A DNA stretch of 42,528 nt from Pseudomonadota bacterium (GTDB lineage Bacteria; Pseudomonadota; Alphaproteobacteria; Rhizobiales; Tepidamorphaceae): positions 1-42,528 of the forward strand of contig JAEWYT010000164.1 of assembly GCA_023458595.1 (NCBI GenBank), read 5' to 3'. Positions 25,808-33,233 of this stretch are shown piece after piece. A program made the position numbers and the translations under genes. The notes beneath the pieces are model-generated. The model was not told the origin of the DNA. It worked only from the letters and a program-made list of their open reading frames with translations, and made no database searches. Position 1 is the first letter of the stretch; every line of letters starts with the position of its first letter.

Positions 25808-26596
25808 ATGGCCCGTTCAGCCCTCCTCAACGTGATGGTGCAGGCGGCCACCAAGGCCGGCCGGGCGCTGGCGCGCGATTTCGGCGAGGTGGAGAACCTG
25901 CAGGTCTCGATGAAGGGCCCGGGCGACTTCGTCTCCGCCGCCGACCACCGCGCCGAGAAGATCCTGTTCGAGGAACTGAGGAAGGCACGCCCGGCCTATG
26001 GCTTCCTGATGGAGGAATCCGGCGAGGTCGAGGGAACCGACAAGGCGCACCGCTGGATCGTCGATCCGCTCGACGGCACCACCAACTTCCTGCACGCCGT
26101 GCCGATGTTCGCCGTTTCCATCGGGCTCGAGCGCGACGGCGAGATCGTCGCCGGCCTCGTCTTCAATCCGGTGATGAACGAGCTGTTCGTCGCCGAGAAG
26201 GGCGGCGGTGCCTTCCTCAACGACCGGCGCATCCGCGTCGCCCAGCGCCGCGACCTCTCCCAGTCGATCGTCACCACCGGCATCCCGCACCAGGGGCGCG
26301 GCAACCATCCCGCCTACCTGAAGGAACTCGCCCCGGTCATGGCGAAGTCGGCCGGCATCCGCCGCACCGGCTCGGCCGCCATGGACCTCGCCTGGCTCGC
26401 GGCAGGGCGTTTCGACGGCTTTTTCGAGCGGGGCCTGAGCCCCTGGGACGTCGCCGGGGGCATCCTCCTGGTCGCCGAGGCCGGCGGCTTCGTCACCGAC
26501 TATTCCGGCCGCGCGTCCGCGCTGAACGCCGGCACGCTCGTTGCCGGCAACGCCGATATCCATCGCACCCTCGTCGACCTCCTGTCCAAATCCTGA
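25808..26596 (+). CDS. suhB: inositol-1-monophosphatase family protein (SuhB-like)
   Basis: Mg-dependent phosphatase of the inositol monophosphatase family. It has 262 aa. Metal-binding motifs are complete: MEESGE (68-73), WIVDPLDGTTNF with D86 and D89 (83-94), and SPWDVAGG with D214. It lies 10 bp after efp, an arrangement seen in related genomes, so co-transcription is likely. Substrate could be inositol phosphate or a related sugar phosphate; SuhB also has a non-catalytic rRNA-antitermination role in E. coli, which cannot be judged here. Confidence 0.93.
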   Translation: MARSALLNVMVQAATKAGRALARDFGEVENLQVSMKGPGDFVSAADHRAEKILFEELRKARPAYGFLMEESGEVEGTDKAHRWIVDPLDGTTNFLHAVPMFAVSIGLERDGEIVAGLVFNPVMNELFVAEKGGGAFLNDRRIRVAQRRDLSQSIVTTGIPHQGRGNHPAYLKELAPVMAKSAGIRRTGSAAMDLAWLAAGRFDGFFERGLSPWDVAGGILLVAEAGGFVTDYSGRASALNAGTLVAGNADIHRTLVDLLSKS

Positions 26597-26721
26597 CATT
26601 TACCCGCCCGATACTGCGCTAACCTTGGACATGGCGCCCGCTCGGCGGTAACTTCGCTCCCGGGGGAATTCAGGATTCGTGCGTCTGGCGATTCGCCGGC
26701 ACGAGGAACCGACGGGAGCCG

Positions 26722-27735
26722 ATGGCGCGCAGTCAGGATCCGCACAAGCTCGCAAGCCCGCAGATCTATCTCTTGCGGATGCTGGTGTTCTTGGTGATCG
26801 CCGGTTTCATCGGCGCGATCCTTTACCCGCAGGTCTACACGGCCTTCATGTCGAACCCGGGTCTCAACGGCCTGATCATCGGCGTTCTCGTCATCGGCGT
26901 CCTGATGGCGATCCGGCAGGTGTTCCGCCTGTTCCGCGAGGTCGGCTGGGTCAACGACTTCCGCCTCGCCGATCCCGGCCTCGAGGTTTCCCGCCCGCCG
27001 GTGCTGCTGGCGCCGATGGCGGCCCTGTTGCGCGACCGGGTCGGCCGCATGGCGATCTCGGCACAGACCATGCGCTCGATCCTCGACTCGATCGCCTCCC
27101 GTCTCGACGAGTCCCGCGAGATCGCCCGCTACATGACCGGGCTCCTGGTCTTCCTCGGTCTGCTCGGCACCTTCTGGGGCCTGCTGCAGACCGTGAGCTC
27201 GGTTGCGGGAACCATCCAGTCGCTCAACATCGGCTCGGGCGACACCGGCGTCATCTTCGAGGACCTGAAGGCCGGCCTGCAGGCGCCGCTGTCGGGCATG
27301 GGCACCGCGTTCTCGTCCTCGCTCTTCGGCCTCACCGGCTCGCTGATCCTCGGCTTCCTCGACCTGCAGGCGGGCCAGGCGCAGAACCGCTTCTACAACG
27401 ACCTGGAGGACTGGCTGTCCTCCGTCACCGAGATCGCCGCCACCGAGGAGCGCCCGGCCGACGTCGCTGCGGCCGCGGCCCCCGCCCCCCTGCCTCCGCT
27501 GGCCGGCGGCGACATCCAGAAGTCGATCGACCGGCTGACCCAGGTCATGTCCGAGGGCGGGCCGAACCGCGCGGCGACCGCCGCCATGGCCGATCTCGCC
27601 GAGGGCATCCAAGGACTCGTGCAGCACATGCGCTCCGAGCAGAAGATGATCCGCGAATGGGTCGAGGCGCAGGCCGACCGCCAGAGCGAGATCCGCGACC
27701 TGCTCGCCCGCCTGGCCGACCGCGAGAAGGTGTAG
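26722..27735 (+). CDS. MotA/TolQ/ExbB-like membrane protein
   Basis: A 337-aa inner-membrane protein. Helices lie at about 16-36, 46-66, 134-158 and 185-210; the third and fourth contain GLLVFLGLLGTFWGLLQTV and GMGTAFSSSLFGLTGSLILGF, the MotA/ExbB channel signature. A long cytoplasmic C-terminal region (about 230-337) ends in a helix. GGGAG precedes the ATG. It is paired with the OmpA-type protein 13 bp downstream, so the two probably form a stator-like, proton-driven complex. It is neither the flagellar MotA (no flagellar genes nearby) nor TolQ, which is elsewhere in this window. Confidence 0.88.
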   Translation: MARSQDPHKLASPQIYLLRMLVFLVIAGFIGAILYPQVYTAFMSNPGLNGLIIGVLVIGVLMAIRQVFRLFREVGWVNDFRLADPGLEVSRPPVLLAPMAALLRDRVGRMAISAQTMRSILDSIASRLDESREIARYMTGLLVFLGLLGTFWGLLQTVSSVAGTIQSLNIGSGDTGVIFEDLKAGLQAPLSGMGTAFSSSLFGLTGSLILGFLDLQAGQAQNRFYNDLEDWLSSVTEIAATEERPADVAAAAAPAPLPPLAGGDIQKSIDRLTQVMSEGGPNRAATAAMADLAEGIQGLVQHMRSEQKMIREWVEAQADRQSEIRDLLARLADREKV

Positions 27736-27748
27736 GGAGTAGCCCGAG

Positions 27749-28777
27749 ATGGCGATGGTCCACGGCCGGCGCCGGCGCAGCCAGATCGACTACTGGCCGA
27801 GTTTCGTCGACGTCCTCACCAACGTCCTGCTCGTCTTCATCTTCCTGCTCTCGGTTTTCGCGCTGACCCAGTTCTTCCTGAGCCAGGAGATCTCGGGCAA
27901 GGACACCGTCCTCAACCGGCTGAACTCGCAGATCGCCGAGCTGACGGAGCTTCTCGCCCTCGAGCGGGCCGGCAAGCGCTCCATCGAGGATCAACTGGCG
28001 TTGCTGCAGTCGACGCTGACGTCCTCCGAGACCGAGCGCGACCGCCTGCAGGGCATCCTCGACGCGCAGGCCGGCGATGCGCAGGCCGCCGGCGGCCGGG
28101 TCTCGGAGCTCACCATCGAGCTCGACGAAGAGAAGCGCGTCTCCCAGCGCGCGCTCGCCCAGGTCGAGCTCCTCAACCAGCAGATCTCCGCGCTGAGGCG
28201 CCAGATCGCCGCTCTCGAGGATGCGCTGGACGCTTCCGAGAACCGCGACCGCGAGAGCCAGGCCAAGATCGCCGATCTCGGCAAGCGCCTGAACGTCGCG
28301 CTCGCCCAGAAGGTGCAGGAACTGTCGCGCTACCGCTCCGACTTCTTCGGCCGCCTGCGCGAGATTCTCTCCCAGCGCTCCGACATCCGCGTCGTCGGCG
28401 ACCGTTTCGTCTTCCAGTCCGAGGTGCTTTTCCCGACCGGCTCCGACGAGATCAACGCCGCCGGCACCCAGGAGCTCGACAAGCTGGCCGCCGCCATCCT
28501 CGAGCTCGAGAACGAGATCCCCGCCGAGATCGCCTGGGTCTTGCGCGTCGACGGACACACGGACGCCCGTCCGATCAACTCGCCGCGCTTCAAGTCGAAC
28601 TGGGAGCTGTCGGCGGCCCGCGCCATCTCGGTCGTACGCTACCTGATCGACAAGGGCGTCAATCCCCAGCACCTCGTCGCCGCCGGCTTCGCCGACAACT
28701 ACCCGCTGGAGACCGGCGATACCGAAGCAGCCTTCGCCGCCAACCGCCGCATCGAGCTGAAGCTGACCGAGCGGTAA
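27749..28777 (+). CDS. MotB/OmpA-like peptidoglycan-binding protein
   Basis: 342 aa. A short basic leader is followed by one membrane helix (about 16-40, YWPSFVDVLTNVLLVFIFLL) with D21 in the position of the proton-binding aspartate of MotB. A long periplasmic coiled coil follows (about 45-190, including ELTIELDEEKRVSQRAL). The C-terminal OmpA domain has the peptidoglycan motif VDGHTDARPINSPRFKSNWE then LSAARA (about 265-293). The topology equals MotB and ZorB. GGGAG precedes the ATG. The coiled coil is unusually long, enough to span far into the periplasm. It ends 2 bp before the convergent ABC transporter gene. Confidence 0.9.
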   Translation: MAMVHGRRRRSQIDYWPSFVDVLTNVLLVFIFLLSVFALTQFFLSQEISGKDTVLNRLNSQIAELTELLALERAGKRSIEDQLALLQSTLTSSETERDRLQGILDAQAGDAQAAGGRVSELTIELDEEKRVSQRALAQVELLNQQISALRRQIAALEDALDASENRDRESQAKIADLGKRLNVALAQKVQELSRYRSDFFGRLREILSQRSDIRVVGDRFVFQSEVLFPTGSDEINAAGTQELDKLAAAILELENEIPAEIAWVLRVDGHTDARPINSPRFKSNWELSAARAISVVRYLIDKGVNPQHLVAAGFADNYPLETGDTEAAFAANRRIELKLTER

Positions 28778-28779
28778 AG

Positions 28780-30612
28780 TCAGTGCCGCGTCGCCGCGCG
28801 GCGTTCGGCGAGTGTCTCCTCGTCCGTTTCGAACTGCAGCCTGGCGAGGCGCGCGTAGAGGCCGTTCGCCGCGATCAGGCTATGGTGCGTGCCCTCCTCG
28901 ACGATCCGCCCCTCCTCCATCACGAGAATGCGGTCGGCGTTGAGCACGGTCGCGAGCCGATGCGCGATGACGAGCGTCGTGCGCTCCTGCATCAGGTCGT
29001 CGAGGGCGAGCTGGACGACGGTCTCGCTTTCGGCGTCGAGCGCAGATGTCGCCTCGTCGAGCAGCAGGATCGGCGCGTCGCGCAGGATCGCCCGGGCGAT
29101 CGCGATGCGCTGGCGCTGCCCCCCGGACAGCGTCACGCCGCGCTCACCGACCTTGGTGCGATAGCCCTCCGGCATGGCCGTGACGAACGCCTCGACATGG
29201 GCGGCGACGGCGGCCGCGCGGATCTCGTCGTCGCTCGCGCCCGGCCGGCCGTAGGCGATGTTGTCGGCGATGCTGCCGGAGAAGACGACCGTGTCCTGCG
29301 GGACGACCGCCATGCGCCGGCGCACGGCGCGCGGATCGGCCTGGTCGATCGCCACGCCGTCGACGCGGATTTCGCCGGACCGCGGGTCGTAGTAGCGCAG
29401 AAGCAGGTGGAACAGCGTGCTCTTGCCCGATCCCGACGGGCCGACGATCGCCACCGTCTCCCCCGGCGCCACCGAGAAGGAGACGTCGTGCAGGGCCCGG
29501 TCGTCGCCGCGCGTCGGATAGGCGAAGGAGACGTGCTCGAAGGCGACCGCCCCGCGGGCCGGCTCCGGCAGCGCCTGGGGATGGTCGGGCGTACGCACCG
29601 ACGGCATCCGGCCCATCAGGTCGGCGAGCCTCTCGGCCGCCCCGGCGGCGGCCTGCACTTCGCCCCACACCTGGCTGAGTTCCCCGAGCGCGCCGGCGGC
29701 GAACACCGCGTAGAGCACGAACTGGCCGAGCGTGCCCGGGCTCATCCGACCCGTCAGCACGTCGTGTGCGCCGTACCAGAGCACGGCGACGACGCTGGCG
29801 AAAACGAGGAACAGCGCGACGAAGGTCAGCGTCGCGCGCATCGCCGTCGTGCCGCGCGCGGCGTCGAAAGCCTCCTCGACCGCGGCGCGGAAGCGGCTGT
29901 CGGCGAGCGGCTCGTTGGTGAACGCCTGCAGGGTGCGGACCGCACCGATGTTCTCCGAGGCGAAGGCCGTCGCATCGGCGAGCGTGTCCTGCGCATCGCG
30001 CTGCCGCTTGCGCACCGCCCGGCCGAAGCCGACGAGCGGCAGCACGATGACCGGGATCACGATCAGCACCATCAGCGACAGCCGCGGGCTGGTGACGACC
30101 ATCAGCGTCGCCGCGCCGATGCCGAGCACGAGGTTGCGAAGCGCGATCGACGCGCTCGCCCCGACGGCGGCCTTGATCTGCGTGGTGTCGGCGGTGAGCC
30201 GCGAGACCACCTCGCCCGACTGGGCGGTGTCGAAGAAATCCGCCGAAAGCCCGATCACCCGCTGGAACACGTCGGCACGCACGTCGGCGACGATCCGCTC
30301 GCCGAGCCAGGTGACGAGGTAGTAGCGCGAGGCGCTCGCCGCCGCGAGGACGAGGACGACGACGATCAGCATGGCGAAGTACTGGTTCACCATCGCGGCG
30401 CTGTCGGTGTCGAAGCCGAAGTCGATCATCCGCCGAACCGCCTGCGGCACGGCGAGCGTCGCGCCGGCGGCGGTGACGAGGGCGATCAGCGCCAGGACGA
30501 CGTGGCCCCTGTAGCGCGCGACGTAGGGCGCGAGCATCCGCAGCGGGCCGAGCGTCTGCCGCTGGCGTTTGCCCCCGTTCGACTTTCCCGCCGGGGCTTC
30601 GCTGTCCGCCAT
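28780..30612 (-). CDS. ABC exporter half-transporter, MsbA/ABCB type
   Basis: Membrane domain and ATPase in one chain, about 610 aa, working as a homodimer. Six helices fill residues about 40-330 of the long form. The nucleotide domain has Walker A GPSGSGKST (396-404), signature TLSGGQRQR (499-507) and Walker B ILLLDEATSALD (520-531), all intact. Substrate is unknown; lipids or hydrophobic drugs are typical for the family. A GTG five codons upstream (30627) is an alternative start, and residue numbers above count from it. Neither start has a clear ribosome site. It may follow the membrane-protein gene upstream as an operon. Confidence 0.93.
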   Translation of the reverse strand: MADSEAPAGKSNGGKRQRQTLGPLRMLAPYVARYRGHVVLALIALVTAAGATLAVPQAVRRMIDFGFDTDSAAMVNQYFAMLIVVVLVLAAASASRYYLVTWLGERIVADVRADVFQRVIGLSADFFDTAQSGEVVSRLTADTTQIKAAVGASASIALRNLVLGIGAATLMVVTSPRLSLMVLIVIPVIVLPLVGFGRAVRKRQRDAQDTLADATAFASENIGAVRTLQAFTNEPLADSRFRAAVEEAFDAARGTTAMRATLTFVALFLVFASVVAVLWYGAHDVLTGRMSPGTLGQFVLYAVFAAGALGELSQVWGEVQAAAGAAERLADLMGRMPSVRTPDHPQALPEPARGAVAFEHVSFAYPTRGDDRALHDVSFSVAPGETVAIVGPSGSGKSTLFHLLLRYYDPRSGEIRVDGVAIDQADPRAVRRRMAVVPQDTVVFSGSIADNIAYGRPGASDDEIRAAAVAAHVEAFVTAMPEGYRTKVGERGVTLSGGQRQRIAIARAILRDAPILLLDEATSALDAESETVVQLALDDLMQERTTLVIAHRLATVLNADRILVMEEGRIVEEGTHHSLIAANGLYARLARLQFETDEETLAERRAATRH

Positions 30613-30677
30613 GTCGTCTGGTTCCACGCGATTACGTCAGGACCCGGAAAATGCCCCAACCTTGGCCCCCCGGGCAA

Positions 30678-30714
30678 CCCGCCCGTGTGTCGCGGGGCGG
30701 GCGGGCGTCTTTTT
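30678..30714 (+). terminator. hairpin plus T-run on plus strand, function unclear
   Basis: CCCGCCCG (30678-30685) pairs with CGGGCGGG (30698-30705), followed by CGTCTTTTT. The form is that of a rho-independent terminator for plus-strand transcription, yet both flanking genes are on the minus strand. On the minus strand there is no T-tail. Confidence 0.35.
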
Positions 30715-30722
30715 GGGCGGAC

Positions 30723-31469
30723 CTATCGTGCGGAAGCCGGCTCCTGCCGGCGGTTCTGGAAGTCCGTCATGCAGTGCATGTAGGCGAGCGCCAGGAACGA
30801 GGAATGGAGCACGACCTGAAGCGGAGCCACCAGCCCCAGGAACAGCCATTGGCCGAAGAGGCTGCCGAGGGTCGCCAGGGTGATGGCGCCCCAGAGCACC
30901 ATCACGGGCAGCCCTATGACACTGGACGCGACGATCAGGCGGAACGTATGCCCGCGCCCGATCGCCCAGGCCTCGCGCCATCTCAGCGCCGCGTCGATCG
31001 AGCGGGAGGGGAACCGCAGGGTCAGCCGCATTGTCCCGACCATGACGAAGGCGGCGACGCCCATCAGGGGTATCGACAGGACGAGAGCGACGAGCGGGTT
31101 TTCCTTGGTGTCGAGGGCCGCGGCCAGGAGGATCACCACGAGAACCGGCACGAGATAGACGCCCATCAGGATCAGGCCGAGCACCATTTCGTCGAGGAAG
31201 AACCGCAGCACGCGCCGCCAGCCGGGCCCAAGCGCGGTCGAATCGAATCCGGCCGGGCCGCGGATCACCTCGTTGTGCGTCACCATGATCAGCGGGATGA
31301 TGCTGATCGCCGCCAGCAGCGGCCCGACGACGGGGATGATCGAGAGGACGAGGACGGCGAGCATGGTCGCCACCAGCCCCTCCGGGTGGCGCCGCGCGAC
31401 GGCCGCCGCCCACAGGAACGAGCTCTTGATCGCCTGTCCGATCGGAACGTGCGCGTAGGGACCGGCCAC
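30723..31469 (-). CDS. polytopic membrane protein, unknown
   Basis: A 248-aa protein that I do not recognise. Hydrophobic segments at about 33-63, 92-118, 127-147, 176-197 and 200-230 give five or six membrane helices. Between them is a soluble stretch with GRGHTFRLIV and a run RFPSRSIDAALRWREAWAIG. The start is GTG, supported by AGGGAG 8 nt upstream. Base composition and codon use match the surroundings, so it looks native. It lies 110 bp upstream of the ABC exporter on the same strand and might be co-expressed with it. Confidence 0.8.
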   Translation of the reverse strand: MAGPYAHVPIGQAIKSSFLWAAAVARRHPEGLVATMLAVLVLSIIPVVGPLLAAISIIPLIMVTHNEVIRGPAGFDSTALGPGWRRVLRFFLDEMVLGLILMGVYLVPVLVVILLAAALDTKENPLVALVLSIPLMGVAAFVMVGTMRLTLRFPSRSIDAALRWREAWAIGRGHTFRLIVASSVIGLPVMVLWGAITLATLGSLFGQWLFLGLVAPLQVVLHSSFLALAYMHCMTDFQNRRQEPASAR

Positions 31470-31604
31470 CGGGTCTTCTCCCTGCTTTCGTCGGGGAAGG
31501 TAGCCGGAAAGCCTTTCTTCTTGATTGATCCGACACGGCAGAAGTCGTTAATGCCGGTTCCAGTCGCCGCCGGGCGGCTCGGCCCGCCCGGCTGCCCCTG
31601 CCGC

Positions 31605-31633
31605 TTGCCACGTCGCCCCATCCGCGCTATAGG
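31605..31633 (+). promoter_or_regulatory. likely rpmE promoter
   Basis: TTGCCA (31605-31610) and TATAGG (31628-31633) are separated by the ideal 17 nt. Transcription would start near 31640, leaving a leader of about 70 nt before the rpmE ATG. The rest of the 31470-31710 gap shows nothing else clear. Confidence 0.5.
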
Positions 31634-31710
31634 CAGCGCCGAATTCTCTTCACATCCGCGAATGCGATGCGGCGCTTCGTCTGCGGCGCCGGGAAACAAG
31701 GTTTGAAGTC

Positions 31711-31929
31711 ATGAAGAAAGACATCCACCCCGACTATCACACCATCAAGGTGGTGATGACCGACGGCACCGAGTACGTGACCCGCTCGACCTACGGCGAG
31801 GAGGGCTCGGTGATCAACCTCGACATCGACGTCAACACGCATCCGGCCTGGACCGGCGGCGGCCAGCATCTGGTCGACCGCGGCGGCCGCGTCTCCCGCT
31901 TCAAGAAGAAGTTCGAGGGCTTCCTCTGA
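31711..31929 (+). CDS. rpmE: 50S ribosomal protein L31
   Basis: A 72-aa protein beginning MKKDIHPDYHTIKVVMTDGTEY and ending in a basic tail (RVSRFKKKFEGFL). The zinc-binding cysteines of E. coli L31 are absent (no cysteine at all), so this is the zinc-free C-minus type. It is a single-gene unit with its own promoter and a strong terminator just downstream. Confidence 0.97.
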   Translation: MKKDIHPDYHTIKVVMTDGTEYVTRSTYGEEGSVINLDIDVNTHPAWTGGGQHLVDRGGRVSRFKKKFEGFL

Positions 31930-31954
31930 GCCCTTCCGGCATCCCGACATAAAG

Positions 31955-31984
31955 AAGCCCCGGTCTCGGCCGGGGCTTTTTTCT
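31955..31984 (+). terminator. rho-independent terminator of rpmE
   Basis: GCCCCGG (31957-31963) pairs with CCGGGGC (31970-31976) around a 6-nt loop and is followed directly by TTTTTT. It begins about 27 bp after the rpmE stop codon. The A-rich lead AAAGAA gives partial activity on the opposite strand, where it could also end rcdA transcripts. Confidence 0.92.
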
Positions 31985-32034
31985 GCGGGCTTCGCCCTCA
32001 GGCGATCATCCCCGAACGATCACCCCCCAAACGA

Positions 32035-32580
32035 TCACCCCTCCGCGCCGAAGGCGGAGCGGACACGGTCGAGCTGCGAGAACACCGGGTTCTCGGCAAG
32101 CGCGTCGTCGGCGCGCTGCTGGCCGCGCAGCTGGCGGTCGAGATGGCGCACGCGCGCCTGCAGGCGCAGGCTGCGCTCGATCAGGTCGGTCAGGCCCTCG
32201 GGAAGCTCGTCGAAACCGGTCGAGCGCTCGTGGTCTTCCGGATGCTCGAGGCGGACCTTGCTCTTCTCCTCGGCGGCCTGCTTCATCGACATCTCGCCCT
32301 CGTTGACGGCGCGCTGGAGGAGCAGCCAGGACGCCATCTGCATCAGGCGGGTGGTGAGCTTCATGCTCTCGGTCGCGTAGGCCAGCCCGCCCAGACGGCT
32401 CAGCACGCGCGATTCCTTGCGGCCGGGACCGTCGAGATAGTCGGCGGTCTGTTCGAGCAGGCTCATGCCTTCACGGAACAGCGTCATGAAGTTGCCGGAG
32501 CCGGCCATCCGCTCGGCGAAATTGACCAGATCGAGCGGTGCCTGCGGAATCTCGCGTGCGTCCGTCTTGTCGCTACTCAT
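32035..32580 (-). CDS. rcdA: RcdA, regulator of CtrA degradation (DUF1465)
   Basis: A 181-aa helical protein of the DUF1465/RcdA family, in Caulobacter an adaptor that helps ClpXP degrade the cell-cycle regulator CtrA at the swarmer-to-stalked transition. Conserved blocks include LVNFAERMAGSGNFMTLFREG and AYATESMKLTTRLMQMASWLL, with a three-helix core over about 20-105. The tail (about 120-181) is charged. The ATG at 32580 is preceded by ACAGGG; an upstream in-frame ATG is less likely. A palindromic operator-like site lies 45 bp upstream. Confidence 0.92.
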   Translation of the reverse strand: MSSDKTDAREIPQAPLDLVNFAERMAGSGNFMTLFREGMSLLEQTADYLDGPGRKESRVLSRLGGLAYATESMKLTTRLMQMASWLLLQRAVNEGEMSMKQAAEEKSKVRLEHPEDHERSTGFDELPEGLTDLIERSLRLQARVRHLDRQLRGQQRADDALAENPVFSQLDRVRSAFGAEG

Positions 32581-32770
32581 ACCCTGTCCCTGTCGTCTCG
32601 TTTTGACCGGTTTCGCAAGCAAATCGACACAAATTCGTGTCGAAATGGCACGAAACGGTCGCCTCTACGCGAATAGATGCATCGGAGATGCCAATTCGCC
32701 GGTGCGAAACGGGTCGCACGGAGGCGCTGTCAGGGTTAATCATCGCGGCTGCCGGGCGGCAGCGCAATGG
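32581..32770. other. rcdA upstream region
   Basis: Part of the 340-bp gap between rcdA and DUF1192. It has lower GC than the genes around it and no supported coding frame. It holds the palindromic site at 32625-32642 and probably the rcdA promoter, for which I cannot fix the -35 and -10 boxes. Confidence 0.4.
32625..32642. promoter_or_regulatory. operator-like dyad upstream of rcdA
   Basis: CGACACAAATTCGTGTCG is an 18-bp near-perfect palindrome (one mismatched pair), 45 bp upstream of the rcdA ATG. Flanking GTTTCG and CGAAAC extend the symmetry roughly. The form suits a dimeric regulator, but I do not recognise a known consensus. Confidence 0.4.
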
Positions 32771-32802
32771 CCAAAAGAAAAGAGCCGCTGCGAAAGCGGC
32801 TC
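32771..32802 (-). terminator. rho-independent terminator
   Basis: Perfect 8-bp stem GAGCCGCT/AGCGGCTC with a 5-nt loop, followed on the minus strand by TCTTTTCTTTT. It lies about 120 bp downstream of DUF1192 and would end that transcript or the candidate small RNA. Confidence 0.88.
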
Positions 32803-32890
32803 AGTTGGTTAACAGGGAGGCGTCAAACAGAGTGGACAGGAGCCACTCGAGATCCAGAAGACTGGATACGCCATGTTTACCCTGTAAAGC
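32771..32890 (-). ncRNA. candidate small RNA with anti-Shine-Dalgarno loops
   Basis: On the minus strand three hairpins follow each other: ATCCAG/CTGGAT (32867-32852), GAGTGG/CCACTC (32848-32830) with loop CTCCTGT, and the terminator stem GAGCCGCT/AGCGGCTC (32802-32782) with TCTTTTCTTTT. Between the last two is unpaired GACGCCTCCCTG. CUCCU and CCUCCC could pair with ribosome-binding sites, as in the CCUCCUCCC small RNAs of alphaproteobacteria. The RNA may have its own promoter or be processed from the DUF1192 3' end. No clear promoter was found, and the 5' end is a guess. Confidence 0.4.
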
Positions 32891-32920
32891 CTAACGAAAA
32901 GTTAACCGGTATATTTTTGT

Positions 32921-33112
32921 TCAAGATTTAGAGAATAGACCCTCGGCCGCGTCGCGGGTCGAGCCCTTTTTCTTGATGTCGGCCTCGAGCCGCGCGATCT
33001 CGTTCTTGAGCAAGGCGATTCTCTCTTCGAGCTCGGCGATCGACAGGGCGGAAAGGTCCGTGCCGATCTCGTGGACCGGGATCTTCTTCGGGCGGTCATC
33101 ATCCGGGAACAT
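32921..33112 (-). CDS. DUF1192 family small protein
   Basis: A 63-aa protein. The conserved start MFPDDDRPKKIPVHEIGTDL is followed by a coiled coil SIAELEERIALLKNEIARLE (about 23-50). DUF1192 is widespread in alphaproteobacteria and has no known function. A very strong ribosome site AGGAGGAAGG precedes the ATG, suggesting high expression. It is divergent from the quinone oxidoreductase gene. Confidence 0.9.
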   Translation of the reverse strand: MFPDDDRPKKIPVHEIGTDLSALSIAELEERIALLKNEIARLEADIKKKGSTRDAAEGLFSKS

Positions 33113-33233
33113 GGCCTTCCTCCTGCACGCGGCCGGGTTGCGGCGGTGGCTGTCTTAACTCTATGTCCCCCGCCATTGTCACGGAAGGCCTCCGCCGGTA
33201 ATCGGGGATACGCGTTAAGGAAGGGGCACGACC

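Noticed and set aside
26722..28777. Zorya anti-phage system
   Set aside because: The ZorA/ZorB-like plan is present but no ZorC, ZorD or ZorE gene is adjacent and the context is housekeeping; kept only as an unassigned stator-like pair.
31711..31929. Loss of zinc site in L31 as a mutation
   Set aside because: The cysteine-free form is a normal L31 variant in this class, not a defect.
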